Assembly (NCBI GenBank): GCA_002307905.1
Contig: DBUL01000131.1
Span: forward strand, 7,282-12,396
Direction of reading: 5' to 3'
DNA: 5,115 nucleotides
From: Rhizobiaceae bacterium UBA1291
GTDB taxonomy: Bacteria > Pseudomonadota > Alphaproteobacteria > Rhizobiales > Rhizobiaceae
Position numbers and translations under genes: made by a program. Of this stretch, positions 1 through 5,115 are shown piece by piece. The notes beneath the pieces are model-generated. The model saw nothing but the letters and a program-made list of their open reading frames with translations, did not search any database and was not told where the DNA came from. The stretch's first letter is position 1. Each line of letters starts with the position of its first letter.

Positions 1-2
1 AT

Positions 3-356
3 GCCTCGTCGGTCGCCGTCCCTTATGGCACAGACGAATTCGCGATTGCCGGCGTGACGCCGGTCATGGGGCGGTTGGTTGATGCGCCTTGCGTTGGCGA
101 GGCTTATGCAGTGCTCGAATGCCGGGTCACCGAGGTTCACACATTGAAGACGATAGACGGCAGCGCTTCGGATAGCCATGCGGTCTTCGGCCAGGTGGTT
201 GCCATACATATCGACGATCGGGTCGTCCGGGACGGGCGGTTCGACGTGGCGCTTGCCCGGCCCGTCACGCGCCTCGGCTATATGGACTATGCCGAGGTGC
301 AGCCTACCTTCGAGCTTCATCGGCCGCAGCCGCCCGCCAAGCCGTATCAGCCGTAG
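3..356 (+). CDS. Flavin reductase family protein, C-terminal part (5' end outside window)
   Basis: The open frame runs in from the left edge, and 117 residues are visible before the TAG stop. An internal ATG at 66 or GTG at 54 is not the true start, because homologous-looking sequence continues upstream to the window edge. The visible part looks like the second half of the flavin reductase-like (FMN-binding split barrel, DIM6/NTAB-type) fold: a segment ECRVTEV, then a strand rich in valine and isoleucine, the motif HIDDRVVRDGRFD, and the ending RLGYMDYAEV, all typical of this family. Known members bind FMN and either reduce flavin with NAD(P)H for a partner monooxygenase or act on other substrates, in the cytoplasm. 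The substrate cannot be told from this fragment. The family is usually about 180-210 residues, so roughly 40% is missing. The 3' end overlaps the convergent citrate lyase-like gene by 10 bases. Confidence 0.85.
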   Translation, partial: ASSVAVPYGTDEFAIAGVTPVMGRLVDAPCVGEAYAVLECRVTEVHTLKTIDGSASDSHAVFGQVVAIHIDDRVVRDGRFDVALARPVTRLGYMDYAEVQPTFELHRPQPPAKPYQP

Positions 357-1099
357 GCGGCGGTGATGGCCGCCAACTGGTCCGGGCTCTCGGTGATCAG
401 CGCCGCGAAACCCGCGTGGCGGGCCTCTATGCAGGCGCGACGCAGATCATCACCAGCAAGCGCTGGGGCGAGCCAGTCCAGTGCCGCCACGCCGGCCTTT
501 GCTGCGCCGAGAATGGTCAGTCCACGGCTGAGCGCGCGAGAGCCGTCCGCACTTTGATGGTGCGGGGAGTTCTCAACGCCAAGCACTGCGGCAAGGGCCG
601 TGGCGTTGTGGCCGAGGGCCCGAAGGCGCGGTGTCCGGTCGGCGAAGTTTCCCGCGGCAAGCAGGCCCGCGGCATTGTCGCCGATCATGGCGACGACAGC
701 CGTCTCGCCGGGTTCGCGTCCCGCCATAGCCTCTGCCACAGAGAGCGCGACATCCAGTCTCTGCAGATCCGCACCTTCGCGGACGCCGGTGAGGATGATG
801 CCATCGGGGCGGGCCGGCATGAGGATCTCCAGTCGTTCGTCGAGCGCGTCGTGATCGAGCGTCGAATCGACGAGAACGAGGAGCGGTGTTCCGCCGGTGC
901 CTTGCCGGTTCCGGGTGAGAAACAACGCCGCGGCCTGCCAATCCGAAATCGTCTGACCGGTCGAAATGACAAGCGCCCCCGCGGTGGCAGGCGGGTTGTC
1001 GGGTTCCGGCGTTTTGACGACGAGAAGCGAATGCAGGGACTTGCCGGCGATGCTGAGGCTTGAGGGGACGGGCAATGGGACCTCGCGGTTAACGAACAT
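347..1099 (-). CDS. Citrate lyase beta / HpcH-HpaI aldolase-like protein, probably not catalytic
   Basis: A 250-residue protein counted from the ATG at 1099. Its layout follows the CitE/HpcH-HpaI TIM barrel: a core strand ARPDGIILTGV (about 96-106) where the family has a PDGIVLPKV-like strand, then VVAMIGDNAAGLL (135-147) where the family has an IETAAG-type strand, then RALGHNATALAAVLG (160-174) where it has G.EDLA..LG, and a C-terminus RRACIEARHAGFAALITESPDQLAAI (220-245) matching the usual GF.GK..IHP.Q region. The residues expected for metal and substrate are altered: the DLED-like segment reads about ISTG (45-48), the Glu is replaced by about D141, the Asp of EDL by about A168, and IHP.Q is only partly kept. 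Family enzymes cleave or form C-C bonds of CoA esters or keto acids; I infer this one has lost or changed that activity. Start choice is uncertain: an in-frame ATG at 1141 would add 14 residues but lies inside a palindrome, and neither start has a clear Shine-Dalgarno. Confidence 0.75.
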   Translation of the reverse strand: MFVNREVPLPVPSSLSIAGKSLHSLLVVKTPEPDNPPATAGALVISTGQTISDWQAAALFLTRNRQGTGGTPLLVLVDSTLDHDALDERLEILMPARPDGIILTGVREGADLQRLDVALSVAEAMAGREPGETAVVAMIGDNAAGLLAAGNFADRTPRLRALGHNATALAAVLGVENSPHHQSADGSRALSRGLTILGAAKAGVAALDWLAPALAGDDLRRACIEARHAGFAALITESPDQLAAITAAYG

Positions 1100-1137
1100 G
1101 GTGAACCAAATCTTAAACGTTTTCCAGCTAGCGTGAA

Positions 1138-1157
1138 GCATGGCTGATCGGCCATGC
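1138..1157. promoter_or_regulatory. 20-bp near-perfect palindrome between divergent genes, candidate operator
   Basis: GCATGGC-TGATCG-GCCATGC: the two 7-bp arms are exact inverted copies and the central GATC is also symmetric, so only one base pair (1145/1150) breaks the dyad. It lies in the 87-bp gap between the starts of the citrate lyase-like gene (minus) and the DUF2336 gene (plus). The two ATGs inside it (1154 on plus, 1141 on minus) are produced by the symmetry itself, which argues against using them as starts. A binding site for a dimeric regulator shared by both genes is plausible; a transcript hairpin in either 5' leader is the alternative. No regulator gene is present in the window to link with it. 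Confidence 0.45.
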
Positions 1158-1186
1158 GTTGTTCTCTTCGGGGATTGGGTTTTTCT

Positions 1187-2320
1187 GTGATTGTGGCGGC
1201 TTTTCTTCGGTGGGTGGAAACGGCAAAGGCAGGGGACCGGGCGCGCGCTGCCAATGCGCTGGCAAGGGCCTACCTGCGCTCGGCGATGGCGCCACACGAG
1301 CGGAAAGCCGCTCATGTCGCAATGACCTACCTGCTCGATGATCCGTCACCGCATGTCCGAATGGCTCTGGCCGAGGCGCTTGCCGGTTCTTGCGATGCTC
1401 CGCGTGCGCTGATGGTGTCTCTCGCCGAGGATCAGCCGGAAATCGCCGCATTGCCGATCCTGAAGTCCCCGGTGTTGACCGATTCGGACCTTGTGGATCT
1501 GGCCGGTCGCGGCAGTTGCGCGACGCGCGCGTTGATCGCCGCAAGACCCGGCCTGTCGCGGGGCGTTGCTGCGGCCCTAGCCGAAATCGGCGATCCGGAA
1601 GAGGTCGTCGTACTTCTTGAAAATCCCAATGTGAGCATTGCGCGACTGACATTGAAGCGCATTGCCGAACGGCATGGCGCGCACGAGAGCGTGCGCGCGC
1701 TTCTGCTCGATCGCGCCGATCTGCCGGCTGCCGTTCGCCAATTGCTGGTACAGTTCGTTGCCGAGGCTCTGTCCGGCTCCGCTTTCGTCCGCGCGGCGAT
1801 CGGCGCGTGCCGGATCGAACGGGTGACGCGCGAGGCGGGACGGGCCGCGACGATCGCCATCCTCGGCACGGTCAGCATCGACGAGCTGCCGGTTCTGGTC
1901 GAGCAATTGCGCTCCGAAGGCCGCCTGACGCCGGCCTTCCTGATGCACGCATTGTGCCTGGGGCGTACGGATTTCTTCGCCTCGGCGGTGACGATCTTGT
2001 CGGACGTCGAAGAGCGACGTGTTCGCTCCATCCTAGCGACGGCGCGTTATCATGCCGTGCGCGCTCTACTCGAATCGGTCGGGTTGGTGCGTGATATCAG
2101 CCCAATCTTCGTCGAAGCCATACTGCTGTGGCGCAATGCGGTCCAGAGTGCCGGCGAGGAGACGGACAACATTGCGCCCTTGCTTGTCGAGCGCCTTCAG
2201 GAGCTCGGTACGAAATCGCCGTCTGCGGCGGAGCTCATGGACATGGTGGCCAAGCTTGCCTTCGCCGAGGAACGGCGTCGCGCTCGCGACTATGCGACCG
2301 GTCTGGCGCTTGTCGCCTGA
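1187..2320 (+). CDS. DUF2336 domain protein (HEAT-like helical repeats)
   Basis: A 377-residue, almost entirely alpha-helical protein rich in Ala, Leu and Arg, with no signal peptide or membrane helix, so likely cytoplasmic. The N-terminus (FLRWVETAKAGDRARAANALARAYL, then MTYLLDDPSPHVRMALAEALAG at about residues 46-67) is characteristic of the alphaproteobacterial DUF2336 family. The repeated pattern DDPSPHVR..LAEALA, GDPEEVVVLLENPNVSIARLTLKRIAE resembles HEAT repeats, which serve as protein-binding scaffolds. The family has no established function, and none is proposed here. I chose the GTG at 1187 because family-like sequence begins there and G-rich stretches precede it (GGGGA at 1170-1174, GGG at 1177-1179). 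An in-frame ATG at 1154 would add 11 unconserved-looking residues and falls in the palindrome. The gene is divergent from the citrate lyase-like gene and ends 24 nt from the convergent 144-aa gene. Confidence 0.85.
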   Translation: MIVAAFLRWVETAKAGDRARAANALARAYLRSAMAPHERKAAHVAMTYLLDDPSPHVRMALAEALAGSCDAPRALMVSLAEDQPEIAALPILKSPVLTDSDLVDLAGRGSCATRALIAARPGLSRGVAAALAEIGDPEEVVVLLENPNVSIARLTLKRIAERHGAHESVRALLLDRADLPAAVRQLLVQFVAEALSGSAFVRAAIGACRIERVTREAGRAATIAILGTVSIDELPVLVEQLRSEGRLTPAFLMHALCLGRTDFFASAVTILSDVEERRVRSILATARYHAVRALLESVGLVRDISPIFVEAILLWRNAVQSAGEETDNIAPLLVERLQELGTKSPSAAELMDMVAKLAFAEERRRARDYATGLALVA

Positions 2321-2344
2321 AAACGGCGTCAGCTCCCGCCTGCG

Positions 2345-2779
2345 TTAAGGCGAAATCTTCTTGGCTACCCAGGAGTAACTGTCAGCGACGACGTGGAGCG
2401 GGGTCTCGAAGACCATGCGGACATCCTGCGTGTCGGGAAGGACCTTGCGAATCTTGTCGACGGCGCGGGCGGCGAGCGACTGGCGTTCGTTTTCCGGCAA
2501 AGTTGCTGCGGGCCCGGGAAGGGGGACCGGATCTGCCATTTCCGCCTTTGCCGAGCCCTCGGGAGGCGGAGCCAAATCAGCCGTCTGGCTTTCGGGCGGC
2601 TGGCACACGGCGACGAGCATCGGATAGTTGGCGCCCGAATAGCCGGCCAGGATCGTTTCCGAGGCCGCGTCGCAAAGGGCGACCGAGACGAAATGCTCCT
2701 GTGCGGTCGCGACGTAGTGGCACTGGGTGACGCTGTCGTCGCAGCCGAGGATGGTCATGACGATGAGGGCGGTCTGCAT
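2345..2779 (-). CDS. Conserved hypothetical protein, 144 aa, Cys-containing N-terminal domain
   Basis: I recognise the N-terminus (MQTALIVMTILGCDDS..QCHYVAT) as that of a rhizobial conserved hypothetical protein, from memory, but know no function for it. Residues 1-60 form a compact domain with four cysteines (C13, C20, C36, C59). A Pro/Ala/Glu-rich linker follows at about 61-97, then a 45-residue C-terminal part predicted partly helical (LAARAVDKIRKVL, ending DSYSWVAKKISP). The N-terminus has no basic residues, so it is not a standard signal peptide, and ILGC only loosely resembles a lipobox; location is undecided. The start is well supported: GGAAGAG at 2783-2789 lies just ahead of the ATG. 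An upstream extension to 2971 is open but would overlap the end of the AI-2E gene and looks non-coding. The four cysteines could bind metal or form disulfides; this is inference only. Confidence 0.8.
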   Translation of the reverse strand: MQTALIVMTILGCDDSVTQCHYVATAQEHFVSVALCDAASETILAGYSGANYPMLVAVCQPPESQTADLAPPPEGSAKAEMADPVPLPGPAATLPENERQSLAARAVDKIRKVLPDTQDVRMVFETPLHVVADSYSWVAKKISP

Positions 2780-2782
2780 GGT

Positions 2783-2789
2783 CTCTTCC
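2783..2789 (-). promoter_or_regulatory. Ribosome binding site deciding the start of the 144-aa gene
   Basis: Read on the minus strand, GGAAGAG precedes ACC and the ATG at 2779. It is a clear Shine-Dalgarno-like purine run and supports this ATG over the longer upstream frame. Its 5' base overlaps one arm of the inverted repeat at 2789-2798. Confidence 0.6.
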
Positions 2790-2863
2790 GGTCTTGCTGG
2801 AGTGAGCGCATCGTGGTGGCTGTTAACGAGTTCAAACAAAGGATTGCAGCCAAAGCAAGACCG
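2789..2863. repeat. 10-bp inverted repeat in the gap upstream of the 144-aa gene
   Basis: CGGTCTTGCT at 2789-2798 and its exact reverse complement AGCAAGACCG at 2854-2863, separated by 55 bases. Both arms lie within the 112-bp gap between the AI-2E gene and the 144-aa gene. In a transcript crossing the gap they could pair and bring a stem next to the Shine-Dalgarno sequence. A chance match of this length in so short a gap is unlikely but possible. Confidence 0.35.
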
Positions 2864-2891
2864 CTCAGGCATGCGTACTCTGCCCAGCCGG

Positions 2892-4154
2892 TTAGCTGCG
2901 CGCGTGGGCCGGGGGCACGTCGGCTTGCTGCGGTTCCGCAATGAATGCGCCAGCCGCAGTTTCGCTCGCAAGTCCGGCAGCGCCGGTCTCCGCCGGGTCG
3001 GCCAGCGCCACTTCGCGGATCCATTCCCGCCAGATCGAGACGATCAGGGCCATCAGCACCGGCCCGAGGAACAGGCCAAGGAATCCCATGGTCTTTACCC
3101 CGCCGACCAGGCCGAAAAAGGTCGGCAGGAAGGGCAGCTTGATCGGCCCGCCGACGAGGCGCGGCCTGATCGTTTTGTCGACAATGAAGAGTTCGACCGT
3201 GCCCCATACGAAAAGGGCGATACCTTGGATATAGGCGCCGCTGGCGACGAGATAGATCGAGACAAGCGTGAAGGAGAGCGGCGCGCCGCCGGGGATCAGC
3301 GCCATGATGCCGGTCAAGACGCCGAGCGTCACGGGCGAGGGGACGCCAGCCAGCCAGTAGGCGATGCCGAGCACGATGCCTTCGCCGATGGCGATCAGCG
3401 TCATGCCGGTGACCGTCGAACTGATCGTGGCGGGGACGACACGCGAAATGCGCTCCCAGCGGGTCGGCAGGATTCGCTCACCCAGCAGGTCCAGCTGGCG
3501 TGCGAAGTTCGAGCCGTCGCGATAGACGAAGAACAGCGCGATCAGCATGAAGAGCAAGGTCAGCGCCAGGTGGAAGACACCGTCGCCGGCGGCGATCAGG
3601 GCACGGTAGATATTGCCGATATTGGCGCCGCTGACGATCTGGATCAATTCACCGATCGCGCCCGGTGAACCGACGTGCTCGCGCCATTTGGCCGCCAGCC
3701 ATTCACCGACGCCGGGAAGCCGCTCGATCCATTCCGGCGCCGGGGAGCCGATCCGGTTGACTTCGAGCGCCCAGCCAATCCACTGGCGAAGTTCCTCGAC
3801 CGTATAGGCGATCGCGATGCCGATCGGAATGATGAGGAAGGCGAGGATGGCAAGCAGCGCGAGCGTCGCCCCGATCGTCGTATTGCCGCCTATCCTTTCG
3901 AGAAGCCTGCGGTAGAGCGGCCAGCTGGCAAATGCGATCACGAGTGCCGCCAGAACCGGGACGACGAAGCCGTGGAAGAAGTAGATCGCGGCAATAACGA
4001 TCAGCACCAGTAGCCAGCGGGCGGCCGAGATGGGTGTAATGAGAGCGGATCTGCTCGGGGTGGTCGGCCCCAGCCAGCGGGGGCCGCGTTGCAGCTTGGT
4101 TTCTTCGGCCTTGCTCACGTCATATCCGGGTCCGGTTTCTGTGTTGCCAAGCAT
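2892..4154 (-). CDS. AI-2E (PerM/TqsA) family inner-membrane transporter
   Basis: A 420-residue polytopic membrane protein. A polar, Pro-rich cytoplasmic N-terminus (1-45) is followed by hydrophobic helices at about 46-78 (a pair), 94-118, 193-212, 248-269, 273-300, 303-325 and 345-376, then a polar Ala/Glu tail. The soluble stretch at about 120-190 and the late motifs GIMALIPGGAPLSF (282-295) and VDKTIRPRLVGG...PFLPTFFGLVGG (325-352), GFLGLFLGPVL (357-367) are the signature of the AI-2E transporter family (Pfam AI-2E_transport). Members are inner-membrane exporters or exchangers of varied and mostly unknown substrates; the autoinducer-2 name comes from TqsA and should not be read as this protein's substrate. 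I chose the ATG at 4154 because GGAGA on the minus strand (4164-4168) is 9 nt upstream. The other in-frame ATG at 4163 directly abuts that GGAGA. The gene starts 31 nt after the stop of the small exported-protein gene. Confidence 0.9.
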   Translation of the reverse strand: MLGNTETGPGYDVSKAEETKLQRGPRWLGPTTPSRSALITPISAARWLLVLIVIAAIYFFHGFVVPVLAALVIAFASWPLYRRLLERIGGNTTIGATLALLAILAFLIIPIGIAIAYTVEELRQWIGWALEVNRIGSPAPEWIERLPGVGEWLAAKWREHVGSPGAIGELIQIVSGANIGNIYRALIAAGDGVFHLALTLLFMLIALFFVYRDGSNFARQLDLLGERILPTRWERISRVVPATISSTVTGMTLIAIGEGIVLGIAYWLAGVPSPVTLGVLTGIMALIPGGAPLSFTLVSIYLVASGAYIQGIALFVWGTVELFIVDKTIRPRLVGGPIKLPFLPTFFGLVGGVKTMGFLGLFLGPVLMALIVSIWREWIREVALADPAETGAAGLASETAAGAFIAEPQQADVPPAHARS

Positions 4155-4163
4155 ATGGGGCAT

Positions 4164-4168
4164 TCTCC
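4164..4168 (-). promoter_or_regulatory. Ribosome binding site deciding the AI-2E transporter start
   Basis: GGAGA on the minus strand lies 9 nt before the ATG at 4154 and 0 nt before the ATG at 4163. The spacing favours 4154. It sits in the 31-nt gap after the upstream gene, which allows translation within a shared transcript. Confidence 0.55.
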
Positions 4169-4185
4169 ATGGGCACGCAAGACGC

Positions 4186-4514
4186 TTACGGCGAAGCGTG
4201 CGTCGTCGGCGAACGGCGGCACACAAACGGCAAGAAGGAACTTGCCGCGCCAGCGTTCATCGCCAGAAGCGTAAGCGCGTTGGCGAATTCGATATCGCGT
4301 GCGGATGTCGGGCATATGTCGGCGCCGTTCGAACAGCCGGCGGCGATAAAGTCGCGATTGCCACGGATGAAGTCCTTGGTAGTGCCCTGCTTGTCGAAGA
4401 CCTTCACCAACGCCTCGAAGGCGCGGCCGTAGCGAGCGCATTTCTCGATTGTCCAGGCATCGGGAGCCGTGGCGCACCGGCCAATACGATGATTGCGCCA
4501 TAAGAGAGCTTCAT
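4186..4514 (-). pseudogene. Small exported Cys-containing protein gene with apparent 1-nt frameshift
   Basis: An ATG at 4514 opens MKLSYGAIIVLAGA, a good signal-peptide start (Lys, then a hydrophobic core, then Ala), but that frame soon turns into low-quality sequence and stops. From about 4470 another minus-strand frame reads TAPDAWTIEKCARYGRAFEAL and continues to a TAA at 4186, through AAGCSNGADICP, ANALTLLAMNAG and SSFLPFVCR. This body resembles a family of small rhizobial proteins of unknown function, recalled from memory. The body frame has no ATG, GTG or TTG of its own before a TTG at 4410. Adding one base at about 4471-4475 (GCGCC read as GCGGCC) joins both parts into a 109-residue protein with a cleavable signal peptide and four cysteines (C26, C61, C68, C99) that could pair in the periplasm. 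It lies 27 nt after parE and 31 nt before the AI-2E gene. Whether the lesion is genuine or a sequencing error cannot be told here. Confidence 0.7.
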
Positions 4515-4541
4515 CGTCCCGTCAGCCCTACTGGTCGTCGC

Positions 4542-5115
4542 TCAAATGTCCAGGTTTTCGGCAAAGGCCGCCCGTTCCTGGATGAAACGGAAGCGCGCTT
4601 CCGGCCGGGTGCCCATCAGCGCATCCACCGCGTCGCGCGTGCCCTCGAAATCGACATCGTCGATGTCGACGCGCAGCAGGGTGCGCTTGGCCGGGTCCAT
4701 GGTGGTTTCCTTGAGCTGCGCCGGCATCATCTCGCCGAGGCCCTTGAACCGTCCGACTTCGACCTTCTTGCCCTTGAACACCGTCTCCATCAGTTCGGCG
4801 CGGTGGGCATCGTCGCGGGCATAGACGCTCTTGGCACCCTGGCGGATGACATAGAGCGGCGGCACGGCGAGATAGAGGTGGCTGCCGCGGATCAGTTCGG
4901 GCATTTCCTGGTAGAAGAAGGTGATCAGCAGCGAGGCGATGTGCGCGCCGTCGACGTCGGCGTCGGTCATGACGATGATGCGCTCGTAGCGCAGGTCTTC
5001 CTCGCGGTATTTCGTCCGCGTGCCGCAGCCGAGCGCCTGGATCAGATCGGCGATCTGCTGGCTGGCGGTCATCTTGTCGCGGCCGGCGCTGGCGACGTTG
5101 AGGATCTTGCCGCGC
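4542..5115 (-). CDS. parE: DNA topoisomerase IV subunit B, C-terminal part (5' end outside window)
   Basis: 190 residues are visible, entering from the right edge with RGKILNVASAGRDK, just after the start of the TOPRIM domain. The metal-binding DxDxD appears as MTDADVDGAHI (about 49-59), followed by the type IIA topoisomerase C-terminal signature RFKGLGEMMPAQLKETT (about 122-138) and the usual ending with DALMGTRPEARFRFI. ParE rather than GyrB is supported by PPLYVIRQGAKSVYARDD and by the terminal FAENLDI, which fit alphaproteobacterial ParE as I recall it. With ParC it forms the A2B2 enzyme that decatenates daughter chromosomes using ATP; this part holds most of the Mg2+ site and the ParC contact region. 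The ATPase domain and the TOPRIM catalytic Glu lie outside the window. The apparent ATG at 5072 is internal. Two small-spaced genes follow in the same direction. Confidence 0.92.
   Translation of the reverse strand, partial: RGKILNVASAGRDKMTASQQIADLIQALGCGTRTKYREEDLRYERIIVMTDADVDGAHIASLLITFFYQEMPELIRGSHLYLAVPPLYVIRQGAKSVYARDDAHRAELMETVFKGKKVEVGRFKGLGEMMPAQLKETTMDPAKRTLLRVDIDDVDFEGTRDAVDALMGTRPEARFRFIQERAAFAENLDI

Noticed and set aside
416..1063. 215-residue plus-strand open frame opposite the citrate lyase-like gene
   Set aside because: Its composition (Arg, Gly, Asp-rich, no recognisable domain) is that of an antisense shadow in GC-rich DNA, and the minus-strand frame matches a known fold.
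2315..2353. Possible bidirectional terminator hairpins (CGCC/GGCG pairs) between the DUF2336 gene and the 144-aa gene
   Set aside because: The stems are only 4 bp, with no clear T-run on either strand, so I could not support a terminator.
2393..2944. 183-residue plus-strand open frame over the 144-aa gene
   Set aside because: No recognisable family, and it spans the intergenic gap. The minus-strand gene has a good ribosome binding site and a conserved-looking N-terminus.
2727..3668. 313-residue plus-strand open frame rich in Asp, Arg, Gln and Gly
   Set aside because: It lies antisense to the clearly genuine AI-2E membrane protein; such hydrophilic repeats are the usual reverse-strand reading of hydrophobic helices.
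2941..4154. Autoinducer-2 export and quorum sensing as a function for the AI-2E gene
   Set aside because: The family name is misleading: members transport diverse or unknown substrates, and no quorum-sensing gene is in the window.
4115..4501. 128-residue minus-strand frame overlapping the small exported-protein gene and the AI-2E start
   Set aside because: It begins within the signal peptide region in a third frame and gives Arg-rich sequence without a domain; the frameshifted reading explains the region better.
1..5115. A mobile element, CRISPR array, toxin-antitoxin pair or defence island
   Set aside because: No transposase or integrase, direct-repeat array, tRNA or recognisable defence gene was found on either strand; the content looks like core chromosome.

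Overview
This window reads as chromosomal DNA of an alphaproteobacterium, most likely of the order Rhizobiales (Rhizobiaceae or Phyllobacteriaceae type). The base composition is GC-rich with strong G/C third positions. A ParE C-terminus, an AI-2E family transporter, a DUF2336 protein and a flavin reductase with rhizobial-looking sequence lie together. The species cannot be named from the sequence alone. I see no mobile element, tRNA, rRNA, CRISPR array or phage gene.

Left part (1-2320). The C-terminal half of a flavin reductase family gene (+) enters from the left edge. It ends tail to tail, with a 10-base overlap, against a minus-strand gene for a citrate lyase beta / HpcH-HpaI aldolase-like protein whose usual catalytic and metal-binding positions look lost. 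That gene is divergent from a plus-strand DUF2336 (HEAT-like) gene. The short region between them carries a near-perfect 20-bp palindrome, a candidate operator.

Right part (2345-5115). All genes are on the minus strand. In transcription order they are: the end of parE (topoisomerase IV subunit B, cut by the window edge); a small cysteine-containing exported protein whose signal peptide and body lie in different frames (an apparent 1-nt deletion); an AI-2E/PerM family membrane protein; and, after a 112-bp gap, a conserved 144-aa protein of unknown function. The first three are closely spaced (27 and 31 nt) and could be one transcript. The fourth has its own Shine-Dalgarno sequence and a gap containing a 10-bp inverted repeat. 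It converges on the DUF2336 gene with 24 nt between stop codons.

This is mostly ordinary core-genome content, and I found no clear new multi-gene system. The points most worth a second look are the apparently non-catalytic CitE-like protein, the palindrome between it and the DUF2336 gene, and the frameshift in the small exported protein. Every sequence of 300 bases or more is covered by a gene.
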